Counted from the stretch's first letter, positions 1-14,560 are shown. The stretch: 64,000 nucleotides of DNA from Eucalyptus grandis (GCF_016545825.1 NC_052612.1:7626001-7690000), one strand, 5' to 3'. A program made the numbers and translations. The notes: generated by a model not told the origin, from the sequence alone.

Positions 1-354
1 AAAATGAGATGAAAATAGGTCTCTCTACCCTTAAAAGTCATGTGCACCGCACTATGCTAATGAGAAATAAGAGGAGAATAACGGCTATAACAAAATGAAA
101 GTGAAGAAGGGTATTGTGTATTAATTAAAAGTTCAAAGGCGAAGATGCGTTATAGCTGAAGCTCGTGAGGGTTTGCGCAATTTCTCCTAAAAAATTATTT
201 TTTCATTTAAATACGTTTTAGTCAACAAGTTCTTTTGACCAACAAAATGGTTTACAAGGCCAAAAGAATAAGAAAAGAAAAAGAAAAGCACAGGAAATGC
301 TCCATACTGCACGTAAGAATAAGGGAGCTGGCATTTCCTGAATGATATAAATAG

Positions 355-725
355 TTATTGAACCTTGACTTAATGCATAATAAGAGCTATAAACTTTTAA
401 TTTATTCAATGTGAACCCTAAACTTTATCCTAATGTGCAATGTAATCATTGAACTTTTAATTTGTTTAATGCAATTCTTAAACTTTTCGTATATGTTCAA
501 GTTAGCCCCCAAGTTATATGAAAATAATTAATGTTATCCTTCCATTAATTCAATTTTAAGGACAATATTATACATTTTCATATAATCTAGGGACTGGATT
601 AAACATATATAAAAAATTCATGGACCAAATGAACAAATTGAAAGTTAAGGATTGATATTGCATATTAAGTTAAAATTTATAAACTACAATTAACAATAGA
701 AAAATTCATACACCACGTTATACAT
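355..725. repeat. AT-rich foldback (MITE-like) element
   Basis: The left arm (about 355-550) and right arm (about 555-725) are imperfect inverted copies of each other. For example, the stretch around 495-530 with 'agttatatgaaaat' reappears inverted around 560-590. The left arm also holds three loose direct repeats of an 'aaacttttaatttrttcaatg' type motif. No coding potential is seen. Exact ends and a target duplication could not be fixed by eye. Confidence 0.5.
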
Positions 726-2302
726 TACATCAAAGTTTATGAATCATTTACGTCATTTTCTTTTATGAGATGCCCAAGACATAAAAGCAGGCCAATTCGT
801 TTTCCAACCTTTGAGACACAACCAACATGACATTTACGAGAAAATAGTTTATGAATTGTCAAGTAATTGATGCATCACATCAACTGAATCATTAGGTGAT
901 GACATGAATGTGTGAATCATCAATGAAAACTTCCATGCGCAGATCACTCCTCGTACATCGTCCAACCTCGCAACCCTTTGCAGACATCGAATGGATAGTG
1001 ATCGAGAGGCAAAACGAAACCCTCTTGTTAATTCCAGACTTGAGCGCAAAACGAAACTCTCTTGTTAATTCCAGACCAAACGCAAAACTTTCATCAGATC
1101 GCCGAACCTAAACCTTATGCAAGACGACCTCAATTGTACTCTTCTCGGCCAGGCAATCCGATCGAACTCGGGGACCCAGTTGAAATCGCCGCCAGAGGAA
1201 CAGAAGCCAGTCAGGCATTGCTTCCACAGAAGGCCGGTATTTCGTTTAGGATCTCAGGAGGTCTCGATACCATACTCGGTTTTGGCGGGCGGAATGAGCC
1301 GCAGATTCCATCACTACTCATTTTCAAGAACTCGTGTACCTCTCGATTCCACCCCCCACCACGACCATTATCGATGATGGCCAACGAGCACAGCAAACTG
1401 CAACGTACAGCCAGGTCAAAATACTTACTGGGCAAACTCTCTCCCTGCAATTCTCTTCAAGGCCCAGAAGCCACCCGAACGACACGGTTTAAGAGCCATA
1501 TAGCATTGATCGAGTATCGAGGTCGAAAAATCTTCCAAGAACTACATTCCCTTACGCGCATCAAGAAATCTCATCAGGCTGGCTATTTCCCATGGAAAGA
1601 CTAGTGTTTTACTCCTATAGGTGGCTTCTTTGTCACAAGAATTTCCTCGCATTTCTCTTTCACACTTGCTGATAAATCAGAAGCGCAAAATGACTGTATA
1701 ATTACCAGTGGTGTGGTGATCAAATAGTGTCGAGTAATGCACAAGAGACTAATGTCTTTTTGCCTGAAATATCTGAACTATACTTGCAAATTGCTAAATT
1801 TACTTTCAGAACATCAATGTGACGACATAAGAAGTTCATAAGAAGTACCAGAATGCTTGGTTGAGACATATCCACCCTTAAAAAGAAATCACAGAGAAAA
1901 GTTTGAATGGTTTATGCTCAATGACCAAAATTAAGGTCGAGCTTTTGACCCTCAGAAAAACCAGAAATACCAGCTTTATTATTATAAACTTATAGTCCAG
2001 GCAGAGTACTTCATTCGTGGAGCAATGACTGAGTTTCAATACAAGCTGGAAAAAAAGTGACTGATAATCTATGGTCCTTAGATAAAGAAAATATGTCTAT
2101 CCAGAAACAGGACCAATAATTCGCATAAATCATGAATGTCATGGATCATGAACTCTCTATGTGCTTATGTTTCCAATATAAATTAGAAGCAATCAGATGA
2201 TTTGGTTTCTTTCTCATTAAAAATTGACTCTGCAATATTGCAGAGAGAGAGAGAAGAACTACATGAATACACCACATTTACTAACCCCATCAAATCTGCT
2301 CT
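726..2302. other. Spacer without a recognisable gene
   Basis: The part from about 900 to 1610 is richer in GC than its surroundings and stays open for 180 codons on the plus strand (1062-1604) and 79 on the minus strand. Neither reading resembles a protein family I know, and neither begins in a convincing start context. It may be decayed transposon or gene sequence. The rest, up to the 3' flank of SAR1, is AT-rich and featureless. Confidence 0.4.
1009..1082. repeat. 37-bp tandem duplication
   Basis: A 37-bp unit beginning 'gcaaaacgaaac' and running to 'ttaattccagac' occurs twice back to back, with a single obvious C/T difference near its middle. Confidence 0.7.
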
Positions 2303-4296
2303 CTATTTGATGTACTGTGACACCCACTTGAACCCCTCACCGTAGCCCATCTTGCGGACGATGCTGCACATAAACACTTCAAGGGGTCTAACGGTCTGAT
2401 CTGCGAGATTCACTTTCCCTTTGCCAGTCGTGAAGTTGGTGAGCCCTAGATGATACCGTAGCTCGTCCTCCGAAGCTGCATACGGGATATCTATCTTGTT
2501 CCCAAGCACGAGGAAAGGCACATTAGCAAGAGCTTCATCTGAAAGGAGGGCATCAAGCTCCCTCTTTGATTCTGCAAACCTCTCCTTGTCGTAGGCGTCC
2601 ACCAAGTATACCACTGCATCAACCTAGAGATGAAAATTCGGAAGATCAGTCATTTAATATTTAACTCTTATGAGAACATGTGCAAAAGAGTTATCCAAGT
2701 TAAATCTGTAAACTAGAAGACAACAGGAGTTGAAAGTCATTGACTCGCTCATTGTCTCTGGCCTAAATGAGGAGGAAGCTTGGCAACAGGGATGCAGGTG
2801 CAAATGCCATCAAATGAACAAAAGCTCTTTGCCTCTACATCTACCTTTTCAAGTTAGAACTGCTATAGATGATCCATCTTTACTAAATAGAGAGCCATAA
2901 ACATTTCCACTTTGTAGTGCATATCCTTCTCCTCTCATCCTCAGCAGATAATGTAATCTATCATCTTCACCTGTATGACCTATAACTAATATAGTTGACA
3001 AATAGATCCTTTTTCACTAAAAGTTCAAGCACTCTATCTGCTGCATCCATCGGTCATGGTCGCAGATGACCACCTTTTAACCCAGCTCTTCACTGATATT
3101 AGTTTTTTGGTCGAAGAAATAGTTTACCCATTTTCCAAACTCATGGGGCAAAGAAGAAGGATGTCCATAAATACAACCTAGTTGATTCAAATGCAACATG
3201 CCCGTTTTTGAGAAACCAGCTCTCACAAGCAGTTCACCAAAGGCACAACTGCCACACAGCAATTGTCGGTTCACTATATAGGAAAGAGTCCCAAATCCAA
3301 TACCTTAGTTGCATTCAAAGTAAAAAATAAAGATTGTTGTTTCTAGGTATTGGACAGAATGACAGAATGTAGACTTCTGCTAGACAGCTAATAGTGGAAG
3401 GACGCTAGCAAGTCCAAGAGTTGCCATTGGTGGAGCCTCAGTTGTCCTCATTGCCTACCGTGAAAGAGAAATCTAAAGATGGAATGGAGATACTTTAAGG
3501 TTCAATCAAGACAATTAGATTCAGACACAACACGAGCTAACAGATCTATATACAGGATCGCTTTCTTTTTTTTCGGTTTCAAAAGGCCGGATATCGAAGG
3601 GGAATATAATGAGCACCAAACCATCAGCGTCCACAGAGAAACACTCTCGTAATCCCATAAATAAAAAGCGTCACAAGACCTGTGCATCTAGCCGAATCCA
3701 AAGCAACCCACAGCTAAAAATTCATACAAAAATGCATAGAAACGTTTCATATCTCGCACAAAGGAAAAAGTCAAATTGGTCAAAACATCCGTGTCATTAG
3801 CAGACACTTTGGTCCGGATCAGCAACATAACCGATGCACTAAGGAACAGCATAATCTTCCCAAAAACTAACAAATCCGGTTCTATCGTGAGAAAAAAGAT
3901 TTGATAAAAAAGAAACGTAAAGATCGCACCTTTGCATAGTAATCTTTCCAAACTCTGCGAGCGATCTGATGACCACCCAGATCAAAAGCCTTGAACTTGA
4001 TCTTCCCGATGCTGAGCTCCTCCGACGTCGGGTGCTGGGTCGGCTGGTGCTGCACCAATCTCTGCAACCCATCAAAGAAAACATTAGAAGCAAAGAACCC
4101 ACATTCCGAAATCATCATTCGACGATCCCAACACGAAAAAGAACCGCATCAAAATAGCGGGCACGACCTCGTCCTTCAACATGTGGAGCAACGTGGTCTT
4201 GCCGGCATTGTCGAGGCCCAGGAAGAGGATCTTGGCCTCCTTCTGCCAGAGGCCGAGGGAGGCGAGGACCCCGTAAAACCAGTCCAGAAGGAACAT
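2303..4296 (-). CDS. SAR1: Small GTPase SAR1 (COPII coat initiation)
   Basis: SAR1 is the GTPase that starts COPII vesicle formation at the endoplasmic reticulum by recruiting SEC23/SEC24. Three exons on the minus strand, all with GT-AG boundaries, give 193 aa, the usual plant length: 4168-4296, 3930-4061 and 2303-2623. Visible parts are the hydrophobic N-terminal helix (MFLLDWFYG) used for membrane insertion in place of a lipid anchor, the P-loop GLDNAGKT (27-34), the switch I threonine near 55, DLGGH (70-74) with the catalytic histidine, and NKID (129-132). The ATG at 4296 gives the canonical SAR1 N terminus. Intron 2 is about 1.3 kb. No lesion is seen. Plants carry several SAR1 paralogues, and I cannot say which this is. 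Confidence 0.97.
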
Positions 4297-6274
4297 GGCG
4301 GTTCTTGTCGTCTCTTGATCCGCCGATGGGGCTGGGGATCAAGGATGTTTCTGGGTTTTCAAGAAAAAGGAGCAGAGCGGAGCGGGGGCGATGATGGCGA
4401 TTGAGAATCTTGCGGTCTAAGCACAGCTGTGATGCTAGATGGAGGAGGAAGATCAAAGCAGGTCAAGGAATTGAATGCGGTTGTATTTATTTGTTTTTTT
4501 CTTTTCTTTTTTTTTTTTTTCTGTTTGTTTTGGCCCATTTATTAAATTAATTTATTTAATTTCTTGTGTTTTGGTGTGAGAGTCGCAAGAAGTGGCCTAG
4601 GCCAGCTCTAGCTTGGAGCTTACAACTGGTGATGGCAGGAGATGGGTTGGTTGTTGTTGACTTGTCGAGCTGTTGTTCCTCTTCTCCTTTTTATTTATTT
4701 ATTTATTTATTCATTGTTTTTTTTTGACCGGGTATTTCTATGGTAGTTTCACTTATGTTGGACAATCGTAAGATGTGTTGTCGTGATTAAATACAAAAAT
4801 GTTGTAATGCATCGTAAAATTATTTTATCGCATCATAATGTGTTGTTGTAATCGAATACTGAAGATCTCATATGAAGTGGCCTGCTACTAGACCTTAGGA
4901 ATTTCTAGCTCTGATAGCTTGAGTAACCCATCTTTCATTTCGCTATCAAAGTTGATATGCCTTTTCAAAAGTGCTTTATAGTGAAATCAAAGTAAACATT
5001 CTCCTCTCCCTTTCTGCATAAAATTAATTTATGACGTCATGATGTAATGTTATGTGACCATAGTATTGAGTTATTATCCTAATGACCACGATGGTTGATT
5101 ATGAATAGCAATGGATATGAGTCTAAGCCAATTTTAGTTGCAAACTCATAGTATTCAAGTATGTACTCATATATAAGTATATGATTATTGAGTAACATTT
5201 GTCTCGCGGAAAATGAATGATTATCTAAATATTTTCCTTATAACACTTACAAAAATTAATGAAACCAAAAATATCATTATCGTCCCCAAAAATATTTAAA
5301 TATATATTGTTAATAAATTTTACTTTCATTGATCAATTATTTTAAATTATACAAATTATTATTTTTAAGCAAATATTTTTCGAATCAAGCAAACCAAACA
5401 TGGACTAAAATTGATTTTAGTAGTGCATGCATGACACGAGTTTCTTGACCGTCAGTTTGCTTCTGGGGACCAGGGAGAGGAGGACCGAACTTTTGGGGGT
5501 CAAATTAAATGTCATTGTCAAATTTGATTTCTACATTGTACCACTCTTGACTCAGGACATGATCATGTGCAAGTCAGACTTTCAAATCTGTCCACCTAGT
5601 CTGCCAAATTCTAGTTGTTAGGTGGGTAGGTGGGCATGAATGGGGGTGCAAGAAGTGGGTGGCCGTTGCCGAAGTTTCCACCTCTATATGGATTTTATCG
5701 TCAGTAAGGTGGAGGCGGTCATCGAACGCAGTTGTGCAAACAGGCCATCGTCGGGGGTTCAGTGTTAACCCCCACGAGCCTCGGCTCGTCGGCAGTTCCC
5801 CAGTGATAAATCCGCATCGAACCCGGAAAATGTGTTCACGTCAGTGACAACCAACTACGATGAACACATTCGAAGCGTGCCTACCACGTGGGGTGCGGCA
5901 CCATTGCACCACATGGCCATCAAAATTAAACGCCGAAAATACCGCTGACCTAGCAACGACGTATACATGTTTGGATCCAAGTTTCTCTTCCCCTTATTCA
6001 ATTATTATTGTCCGTATTTCTAAAGAAGCTTGGCAATGAGTCTAAATGACGCTTTAATAAATACAAGCATCTCAGATATGCAATAGATAACAAAATCGTG
6101 AAACAAATTACTTTTAAGCCTGGCCCGCCTTGAGACATTCCCAAAACCTCTGAAGATCTTCCCTGGTTTGGCATGTTGGTTTGTCGTCCCTCCTGGGGTT
6201 GAACAATCTGTCGAATCTCCCTAATTCAAGCACATCTTTCAAAAAATTTATATTTTCGGGTGTGTTTGTGAATC
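4297..6274. other. SAR1 upstream region and intergenic spacer
   Basis: Just upstream of the SAR1 start (4297-4460) the sequence is G/A-rich on the plus strand and probably includes the 5' UTR. A T-rich tract follows (about 4490-4520). From 5215 to 5400 lies an AT-rich block resembling the one at about 47250-47460, which suggests a dispersed repeat. A GC-richer patch at 5640-5960 includes a CCACGTGG palindrome near 5885 but no supported gene. Confidence 0.5.
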
Positions 6275-9200
6275 TTAGACTGCAACTGGTTCACTTACAG
6301 AGCTTGCAACTGGATGATTCACCTGTTAACACGTCAAGCCGAGGTTAGTCTTCTACATAGACTCTTGTGGTGAGACATCATGACCGATATCATTTGTGGG
6401 TAAGGAATGTCACCTTTGCTGATTTAAAGAGTTCGTCCAGAACTTCAGACAAGGTAGGATGTGCATGAACTGCGAACTTTATGTCCTGCGTGATATCAAT
6501 TAATGGCTAGTGTCAGAAGAGCATTGGCAAGTTTTTGAGAATCATGACTGCACCATGTCAAGCAAGAGAGGACGGACTGGGAACAATATCAAAGACCAAG
6601 ATTAAGAGCAGTAGTTCATACAGCTGTAGCATCTTTGATGTAACCAACTTACGTTGATACTTGTGCCTAATGCTATCGCATTCGATGCTTCATGAATGAG
6701 ATCAGCTGCATGAAGGCCAAAGATGTGAACCCCAAGGATTTCTCCATTGTCTGGTCTGTATATCATCTGCAGTTAAATCACGAGAGAGGTAAGCAATTGC
6801 TATCTAGAGACAGGAATAACATTCTTAAAGACACTTCTGGAAACAATAATGGACGGCTCAATCCATAGTAAAGGGAGAAAATAGTTTTGAAATGAATCTG
6901 TGTATGCATCTATTTCAGAGCCAATGGAGTGTGTTGGGATGTACAGAGATGGAAGAGGAGCAGCATGAGAAGGACAATCATTTTGTGAAATTCTTAAGAC
7001 TCGAATAACAAGCTTATAGGCTAAGAAGGACAGCTAGGACAACTAAGTGTAGAGATGACCTTTGCAAGCCCTTCCCCTTCGTTTTCTGCCAAGGCTTTAG
7101 TATTGGCCTTAAAACTTGTCTTGGCAACACTAACTTCAAATCCCTCCTTTTGACCCTTTTCTCTGGCTTGAGGCTGCAAACAGAACAATCTGGTTAATGC
7201 TCGATATCATACATATACAGTTCTACAAAAGGTAAATTTAGGGTCAATTTTCTTGTCTCCAGAACAACATATATTTTGCTATTATTTTTTCTTTCCCTCC
7301 AGGATTTTAAAATTGAAACAAAAGATCAATAGTTGAAATTTATCAAAAGAAAATTATAAATGGCTCTTCATGTCTACATTTGTATGTTTGAAAGGTTTCA
7401 TGCATTTAACATTGAACAATAGTCAAATTCCGAATGCTAAAAGAGAAAAGAAAAGATGAAAGTGAAAAATAGAAGTCAACAAAAAATGCAAAGAGAAGAA
7501 TTGAGTCGATTTTCTATTAACTTGACATGCCGTGCTGTTGTTATGAGGCTGAGAAGTCACTAAAAACAGAACCTCAATTGAAAGTCTCCACATCATAATA
7601 GAAAACAAAGAGGTTCAAAAATTCTTTCCAAATTATTGAAGCAATAAAGAACCAGACACAGAAAAAAATACTTATAGATTTACATTTTACAATTAGAAAA
7701 TAAACATGATGAAAAGATAATGATAACTTCGGAAGTCTCAGGAAATTGTTGACTGTAAATCACAAAATAAAACAATTAATTCCAGTTCAAACAAAAGAGT
7801 TTCTTCACATCATGCCGCAATGCAAAAATTCGAGTTTTCATATGGTGAAATTTCATTCATCCCGGCTTCAAATATTTTATGAGCAATCCCATACCATAAG
7901 TTTAAAGAACTCCAAAAGAACTTCAAAAACATAGAAAAGTTGATATCATCTTTATGTGCTTTACTAACAGTCAACATCACCTATGCACACTGTTTCTATC
8001 TTCTCAGCCTCAAGCCTGCTTAATAGCATTCAAGTTTAAAGTGTGATTACCTTAAATTATCTTTCTTTTGAAAGTCTATTCATGCAACAGTATCAGGTCA
8101 TTATAGAAGACTTATCCATCTCAAATCAGCACATCAAAGTGCGACAATTGGAATGAGAATTTAAGACAAGTGCAAACGGTTTCTCAGTGCCTAATCAAAA
8201 GGGCAGACGACAGCAGAACTTCAGAAGAGCTCAATTAAAACACAAAAATGCATGGTCAAATTCATGACAAACGCTGGACTGCTAGAATGGTATGTGTTCT
8301 TCAAGTTTCAAATGGAAAAAAACATATTTGGAGGACCAAAAGAGAGATGTAATTCTTTCGGTAATTTCTTCAATTTGCAATGTAAAATGTTGCTCATAAT
8401 GACGGATAAATAAAAAAAGCTTAACCCTTGAGTGCTGGGTAACTGCTCAGCAGCATTAAAAAGGAAAAGAAAAATTCACAAGTTGAGAGTAGTATATATT
8501 CATTCATCAGTTGAAAAGGTCCAATTGGAAACTTTGTTTATTACTCGATCAATTACAACACAAATCTTATGGAAGGAGACACAAACATAAAACTATGATT
8601 CGAAGAAATAACACTTACCTCTGTCAGTCCAACCATACTGATTTCAGGGTGGGTAAAACAAGCAGCTGGAATGCTTAGATGATTAAGGACATGATCCTTT
8701 CCGGTGACTTGTTCAACCACTGATTTACATACATGTCAAAGCAATACAGGCGTAAATGAGACTGGAAGAACTCTAATTGTGTTGTTCTGCTTAGTTAAAT
8801 TGAAAGTATACGTCTCAGCAACTGACCTGAAATTCCTTGTGCACTAGCAGCATGAGCAAGCATCATTTTACCATTTGCATCACCAATGCAATACACATGG
8901 GGAACCTGAGGAAGTCGGTACCTATCAGAACTGGAAGAAAAGTCTTTTATATCGATTTGGTAATAAAACAACGTACCAGATTGCCTTTTGCATCAATCAC
9001 TTGCATACGTTCATCGACAGGAACAAATCCACGCTGCGTCTCTACATTGATCTGTGGAGGATCTCGCGATACATAGAACTTTATGAGAATAAAGAGCCAA
9101 GAGTAACAGATATAAACAAACTAAATTAATTTTCATTATATACATACATTTTCTAAGCCAAGACCTTTTGTGAATGGAGCTCTCCCAGTTGCAATTAGTG

Positions 9201-12200
9201 CTGCATCTACCTATAGCAAGTACCATAAGTATATTAGATCACCGTGGTAGGAGTACATATAATGCAGGAAGAAGAATAAGGAAACAATCAATTTGCAAAG
9301 TCAATGATCCTCTGAGCTATGTGGATGATGTGATAGAAGTTTGGTCCTGGAAATTAATTATCCAAGTTGCATAATTACCGAAGCAGGAAATGCCTGGAAA
9401 TATATATGTATATCTGAAAATTTTGTTGACTTCCAACAAACTATGAATGGTGACTTGAACTCCTATCATCCTACTGGTTGATTAAGTTATTTGTAGGATA
9501 ACAAGTCGATAAGCATATAATTAGTATGACCGATTAGATAAATACGTATGACAACTACAAGGTAACTTTTTCTATTTCACAAATGTTATATAGAGGGTGG
9601 ATATGCTACTTGGACAGAATGTGTATAAATGATCTAATCAACTATGGATGATTGGTTTAGACCCAAAAAAAAATATGAATAATTGGCTGTGAGATCATGG
9701 AATTGGTGATTATCACTAAATGATGAAGAGAGAACACCAAAAGTTCATTCACTTTTACTATGCAATGTTTCTAAAAGAAGATTAAGGATTGATGACCTCG
9801 AATATTCTGCTTTTTTAGAGACTCGTTGACTTTTATATGTAAACATAAGGGTAATAGTGTTAAAGGATATGAACACATCCAGCTATCTGATATAGATGTA
9901 TGCCAAATCAATATCACAGTCTTGCAGAGTGACGCATCCCGGATGCCATTCCATCAATGAGCATTATTTACTTTATTAAAGGAGCAACAGAAATCAGCTC
10001 TATTATGCATTTTGAAGCCACATTAGTTAGTTTACCTCCAATGTATCTTTCAGTTCCTTTGTCTTAGCATCAATAAGCTCAATCATGACTGGTTTACCAT
10101 CCTTTGCTGGAGTTATCTGCGAAGGGATATGATGGAATATAAATTTCCAGATTCGATTCCATAATCTACACAGGTAATAATAGCCAATAAAATCACCTTG
10201 CTGGCAAAAACTCCAGTATGATAGTCGATTTTCCTGGGATTTATTAGAACTCTTTGGGCCAATTTGCCTATTTCTGGATCAAATCCAGGCATAAGCTGAT
10301 CTAGAGCTTCAACAAAAGTAACCTGCACAGAATTTCAGCCATCAAATTATGCTGTTTAAGGGAGATTTAAAATGCTGGTGTATATCATAGAGTCGAAAAA
10401 ACTAAAGAGAGTTCAATTAATGGTACTGCTCAGACAACTCGACGGAATTCAGGTTATGCCATTAAATGTCACAAGATTCACCCAGTCAACTCTCAACTCT
10501 CATTGGATAAGCTGGAAAAGTGTGAAAGCACACAATCTTTGTTACTAGATCCTTAGGTCCTGATACGATCCAGGCTTCCTGTGCAACAGAGTCATATCAA
10601 GCACGTGTATTTTTCCATTAAAAACACAACTAAAATTTACGGCACCTGCAAGTTGGACCTATACGACAAAACATATTCAAAAACTGGATATAGTGACCTT
10701 TATCTCAATCAGTTGATGAAGCATCAATACTTATATATTTGAAGGGTATCCTCATAAATGTCAAATATAAGATAATTAGTTATTTTTAGAAAGTCCAATT
10801 AAAAGCTTCAGCCACTAGGTGGAGGGACACGACTTAACATAAGGAGCACATAAACCCTCTCACGTGCCAACTGGGAGCACTCACGTGCGAAATATATCCA
10901 GGGTAGAACCTCATTCTGATACCATATTCAAAAGTGCAACGTAAAGACGTAAGCCATTAGATGGAGGGAACCCATATGTGTACAAAAACAATATAAAAAG
11001 GTTTTGCAGGAAACTTCAACAAGCACCAAACTAAAATGAGGAGGATGATCACATTATCACATGTCATGTAAATGCAGCTTACAGACAAAATTAACAAACG
11101 AAAGTGATACTGGAGAAGCTATTCCTCTCAAATAAATTGCAAAACAGTGTCTTCCAAGTCAAGGATAATACGAAAAGCAAGAGCAGCGAGCTACCTCACT
11201 CCCAAGTGCAGTATACACATCACTGAATTCAAGACCAATATAACCACTGCCAACAATAGCAATCCAGTCAGGTACAAACTCCAGCTTGAGTGCATGGTCA
11301 CTGGTGATTACAGTCTTTCCTGCAAATTGTTAGACAAATAGAAGTATGATTACATCGAAGATCAAGACAAATTTGCTGGAGCTTAAGCCCAGGTACTTAG
11401 TAGGGAGCACCATGCAGTAGGGCCACAGATCCTAATCCTGGAAATGAGAATATGAACATGCAAAAACAAGTGCGCTTATCATAATGATTTAGTGGTCCTG
11501 ATAAATAAAATGTTCTTTGTAGAGGACATCAACGAGACTGGATAAAGCTAAATGGTACATAAGAAAAAAGTTGGACAATAAATTACAAAAGTAATGGTGC
11601 TCAATGAAATCTTCCACTGTTCCAAACATCACTTCAGCGTTGATTCGAATATAAAATGATAATAATAAGACATAACTTTCAGAAAACTAATTGTTTCAAA
11701 TAAACTCCCGCAAGGTTGTTGGGCAATGGCAACAATACCTCACGTATAAGAAACAACAGATGGATATATATAAAAAATCATTCTTAATTGGAAATTTGCG
11801 AACTTAATCCATGTGATCCATAAATTATGCCCTTCCCCATTGCATGAAGCACAGTGTAACATGAGTTTCTCTTGACTAACTGGAATTATAAACTAAGTTT
11901 CCTATATTTAGACAATACGACATGTAAGTAGGTCTGCAATGGAATCAATATGATAAACCATATTCTTAAAGAGGCCATCCATCTCACACTATGCTTCCAA
12001 GAAAAAGTTCTTTTTCCATCACACTTCAGACAAAAACTTTATGATGCATACAAGGAGCATTACCATCAACTTCAATTCCCTTGGGAACAAAGGGTACAGA
12101 ACCAGTCGCGATGATGATATCTTTTGCGGTTATTACGTTGTCGGAGAAGCCAACTTTTCCATATTTGACCTTTTGAGGACCCTGAATGTTCAGAGGATAG

Positions 12201-14211
12201 CAAGATGACATTAGTTATATGAAGTGCATAAAATAGATTGAGATGTAGAAATCAAACATGTTCATGCTCTCCTGAGCAGAGAGCTAGAGGGCCGGCAACA
12301 ACTCACCAGAATTGTGCCTACGCCAGTCAATATGTCCACGCCAAGAGCTTTCATTGAATTAGTTAAATTGCTACGAATTTTTGAAGCCAGATTATTTGCG
12401 TGATCAGCAACTCCCTGCCTATCATAGCCAGCAGCTGCAACCTATAATGATGAAATCAAAAGACTGGGTCATTTCTTCCATTAGAATATGAGCTCATTTT
12501 AGCATGAGCCATGTTATTTAAGTCATAGTTCCACTAGACACTGTCGTTCACTGATTCAACAAGTACCTGCAATCCCAAAGCCTTCAAGTGATGCTCGCTC
12601 TGAAGTTCGCGCATCCTACCACTCACAGCCAAGAGAGCTTTAGAAGGCACACAACCTCTGTTTACACAGGTTCCCCCCACAACATCTCCTTCGATGATGG
12701 CAGTTTTTAGACCCTAAATTTATAGCTTTATGCAACACAATTAGCAAACAGGAATTGAAGTTTATAACGACAGTAATAATCAAGATTTGGACGATGCTCT
12801 AGCAGAATAAGAGCTCACAATCAGCAGGATAACATAAATGATTGGATCAAAGGCACGCATTAAGGCCAGGTGGGGCAGTAAAAAGAAATCTGCAAAGCTA
12901 CAAGCACAAGAAGCAAAATGTCCAAAGGTCGTAGTGCATATTGTTACAGGCAAATTTACTTCAACCGCAAGAAGACAATTCAATCAGATCTTATGCTTTT
13001 CACACTTTAGCAGAAAAAATATATTTACAATTTTGCAATGAAGTTACTTTTCATTGTCATAATTTGGTGTGTTAATTATTCACAGCAAGAGGAATAATCT
13101 TCTCCCTTAAACCATTTTCTCGTAAGTTATTCCAATATATGGTGTAGATTTTACTCATAGAAGGTTGACAAAAATTACAACTAGAATAAACCTACTCATG
13201 AGCTTTTAATGGCAGTTGAAGATAACAATATACACCTGCCATTTCAAGAAGAGGAGTTTACAGATTAAACAGCGTGGATTCTCTTCCCAGCGTAAGTGGC
13301 GAATATACAGATTAACCAGACTATGCTCTAGGCACCAATTTACCAAACACTCAACAGGGAATTGCATCGATGGGCATCTGTTTGTCAACCCATTTTCCAA
13401 GCAACATTGCAGGACGTCCTCAAGCAGGTAGGTTTCAAGTGACAGAATCGCAAGAAACGCTAATTGATGACGTCATTAGCAACTTGAAGGTACAAAGGAA
13501 AGGCGAGTTTTTTGGAGGCGCCGCCACAAGTAGGCCCCAAGAATGAGACGCGGGTAATCGTTTCCTTCTGATAAACATCATTCGAAGCTTCATTTTTGAA
13601 GCAATATTAACTTCCGAAGAGCCCATAAACGTCAAACTATGAATTTCCCGATGTCCAAACGTCAAGCAACGAGTCAAGACCAAAACATACACCGGCCTGA
13701 AGGTAGGCACAAGCGATATCTCCAAAGTTAAAAACACGCGCATTTCCACAGCACATAGTGGGACTAATCGACGATGCCACCTCCTCGTCCCAGCTAGAAC
13801 AAAGCCATTCCTCACTCAAAATAGAAGCCGAAACCGCAGGAAAAACAAACCGGGGGGAGGGATCACCGACGATACCTTCTCGACGGCGTGGAGTGCGGCG
13901 CCGTGGCCGCCGACGCCGGCCCCGATGATGACCAGATCGTAGTCGAACGACTTGGGCGCGCTCCCGTTGTCGGACGACAAGGCCGAGGCCTTGAAGCCTC
14001 CGCCGCCGGACCTCCTGCCGAGGACGGGGGAGCGGCGGGAGGCGGGCTGCCGGAGAGGGGTGAACCCGAGGGCCTCGCGGCGGAGGCCGCAGAACCTGAG
14101 GTTGATCGGGGCGGCGGCGGAGGCGGAGGAAGGCGAGGGCGAGGATCTAGGGGATGGGGCGGCGAGGCGGGAGGAGGCGGGGGCGAAGGAGAGGGAGAGG
14201 GAGGACTGCAT
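6275..14211 (-). CDS. LPD1: Plastid dihydrolipoyl dehydrogenase (E3)
   Basis: This is the FAD enzyme that reoxidises dihydrolipoamide in the plastid pyruvate dehydrogenase complex, which supplies acetyl-CoA for fatty acid synthesis. Fifteen exons on the minus strand join in frame to 577 aa plus stop: 13876-14211, 12567-12713, 12307-12441, 12064-12181, 11195-11319, 10197-10322, 10036-10116, 9148-9210, 8977-9051, 8827-8905, 8619-8719, 7060-7173, 6653-6766, 6414-6485 and 6275-6322. The first ~85 residues are Ser/Ala/Pro/Arg-rich with few acidic residues, as in a plastid transit peptide. Then come the FAD motif GAGVGG (97-102), the redox pair C128/C133 in GGTCVNRGC, the NAD motif GSGYIG (269-274) and the C-terminal HAHPTLSE with H547 and E552. 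All catalytic residues are present. A mitochondrial E3 would be shorter and would lack this leader. Confidence 0.96.
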
Positions 14212-14560
14212 TTTGGCTGCCCCTTAGAGAGAGAGAGAGAGAGATCTGAAGGAGTTGCAGAGAAGGAGAGAGAGTTTTGTAATGTCGGGAGAGGAAGCGG
14301 GGGGGAGCTTCGGGAGGTCCGTTGAGTTATTGAGCGAGGGGGAGGCGGAGATAACAAAGCGCGGCGGATGAACCACCTTTCCCCTTCCGTGCTGTCCTGT
14401 CCTGTCCCCACTTCGGCTCTTGCCTTGCCGATTGGGACCCCGTCCACGTGGCGCTCCTGTGGCAGGCCTCTCCCTCGGACGGCTCTTTTCGGGTGCCGTT
14501 GCCAGTAAGGTAGGATTGAAAATCTTTTGAAAAGACTTCGACGCTTCAATGTTCCCGCTG
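14212..14560 (-). promoter_or_regulatory. LPD1 5' leader and promoter with G-box
   Basis: Directly upstream of the LPD1 start codon is a (GA)n/(CT)n tract (14226-14242) typical of plant 5' leaders. Further upstream a perfect CCACGTGG G-box lies at 14444-14451, extended as CCACGTGGCGCTCC. The region is GC-rich compared with the spacer beyond it. The transcription start is not defined by the sequence alone. Confidence 0.5.
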
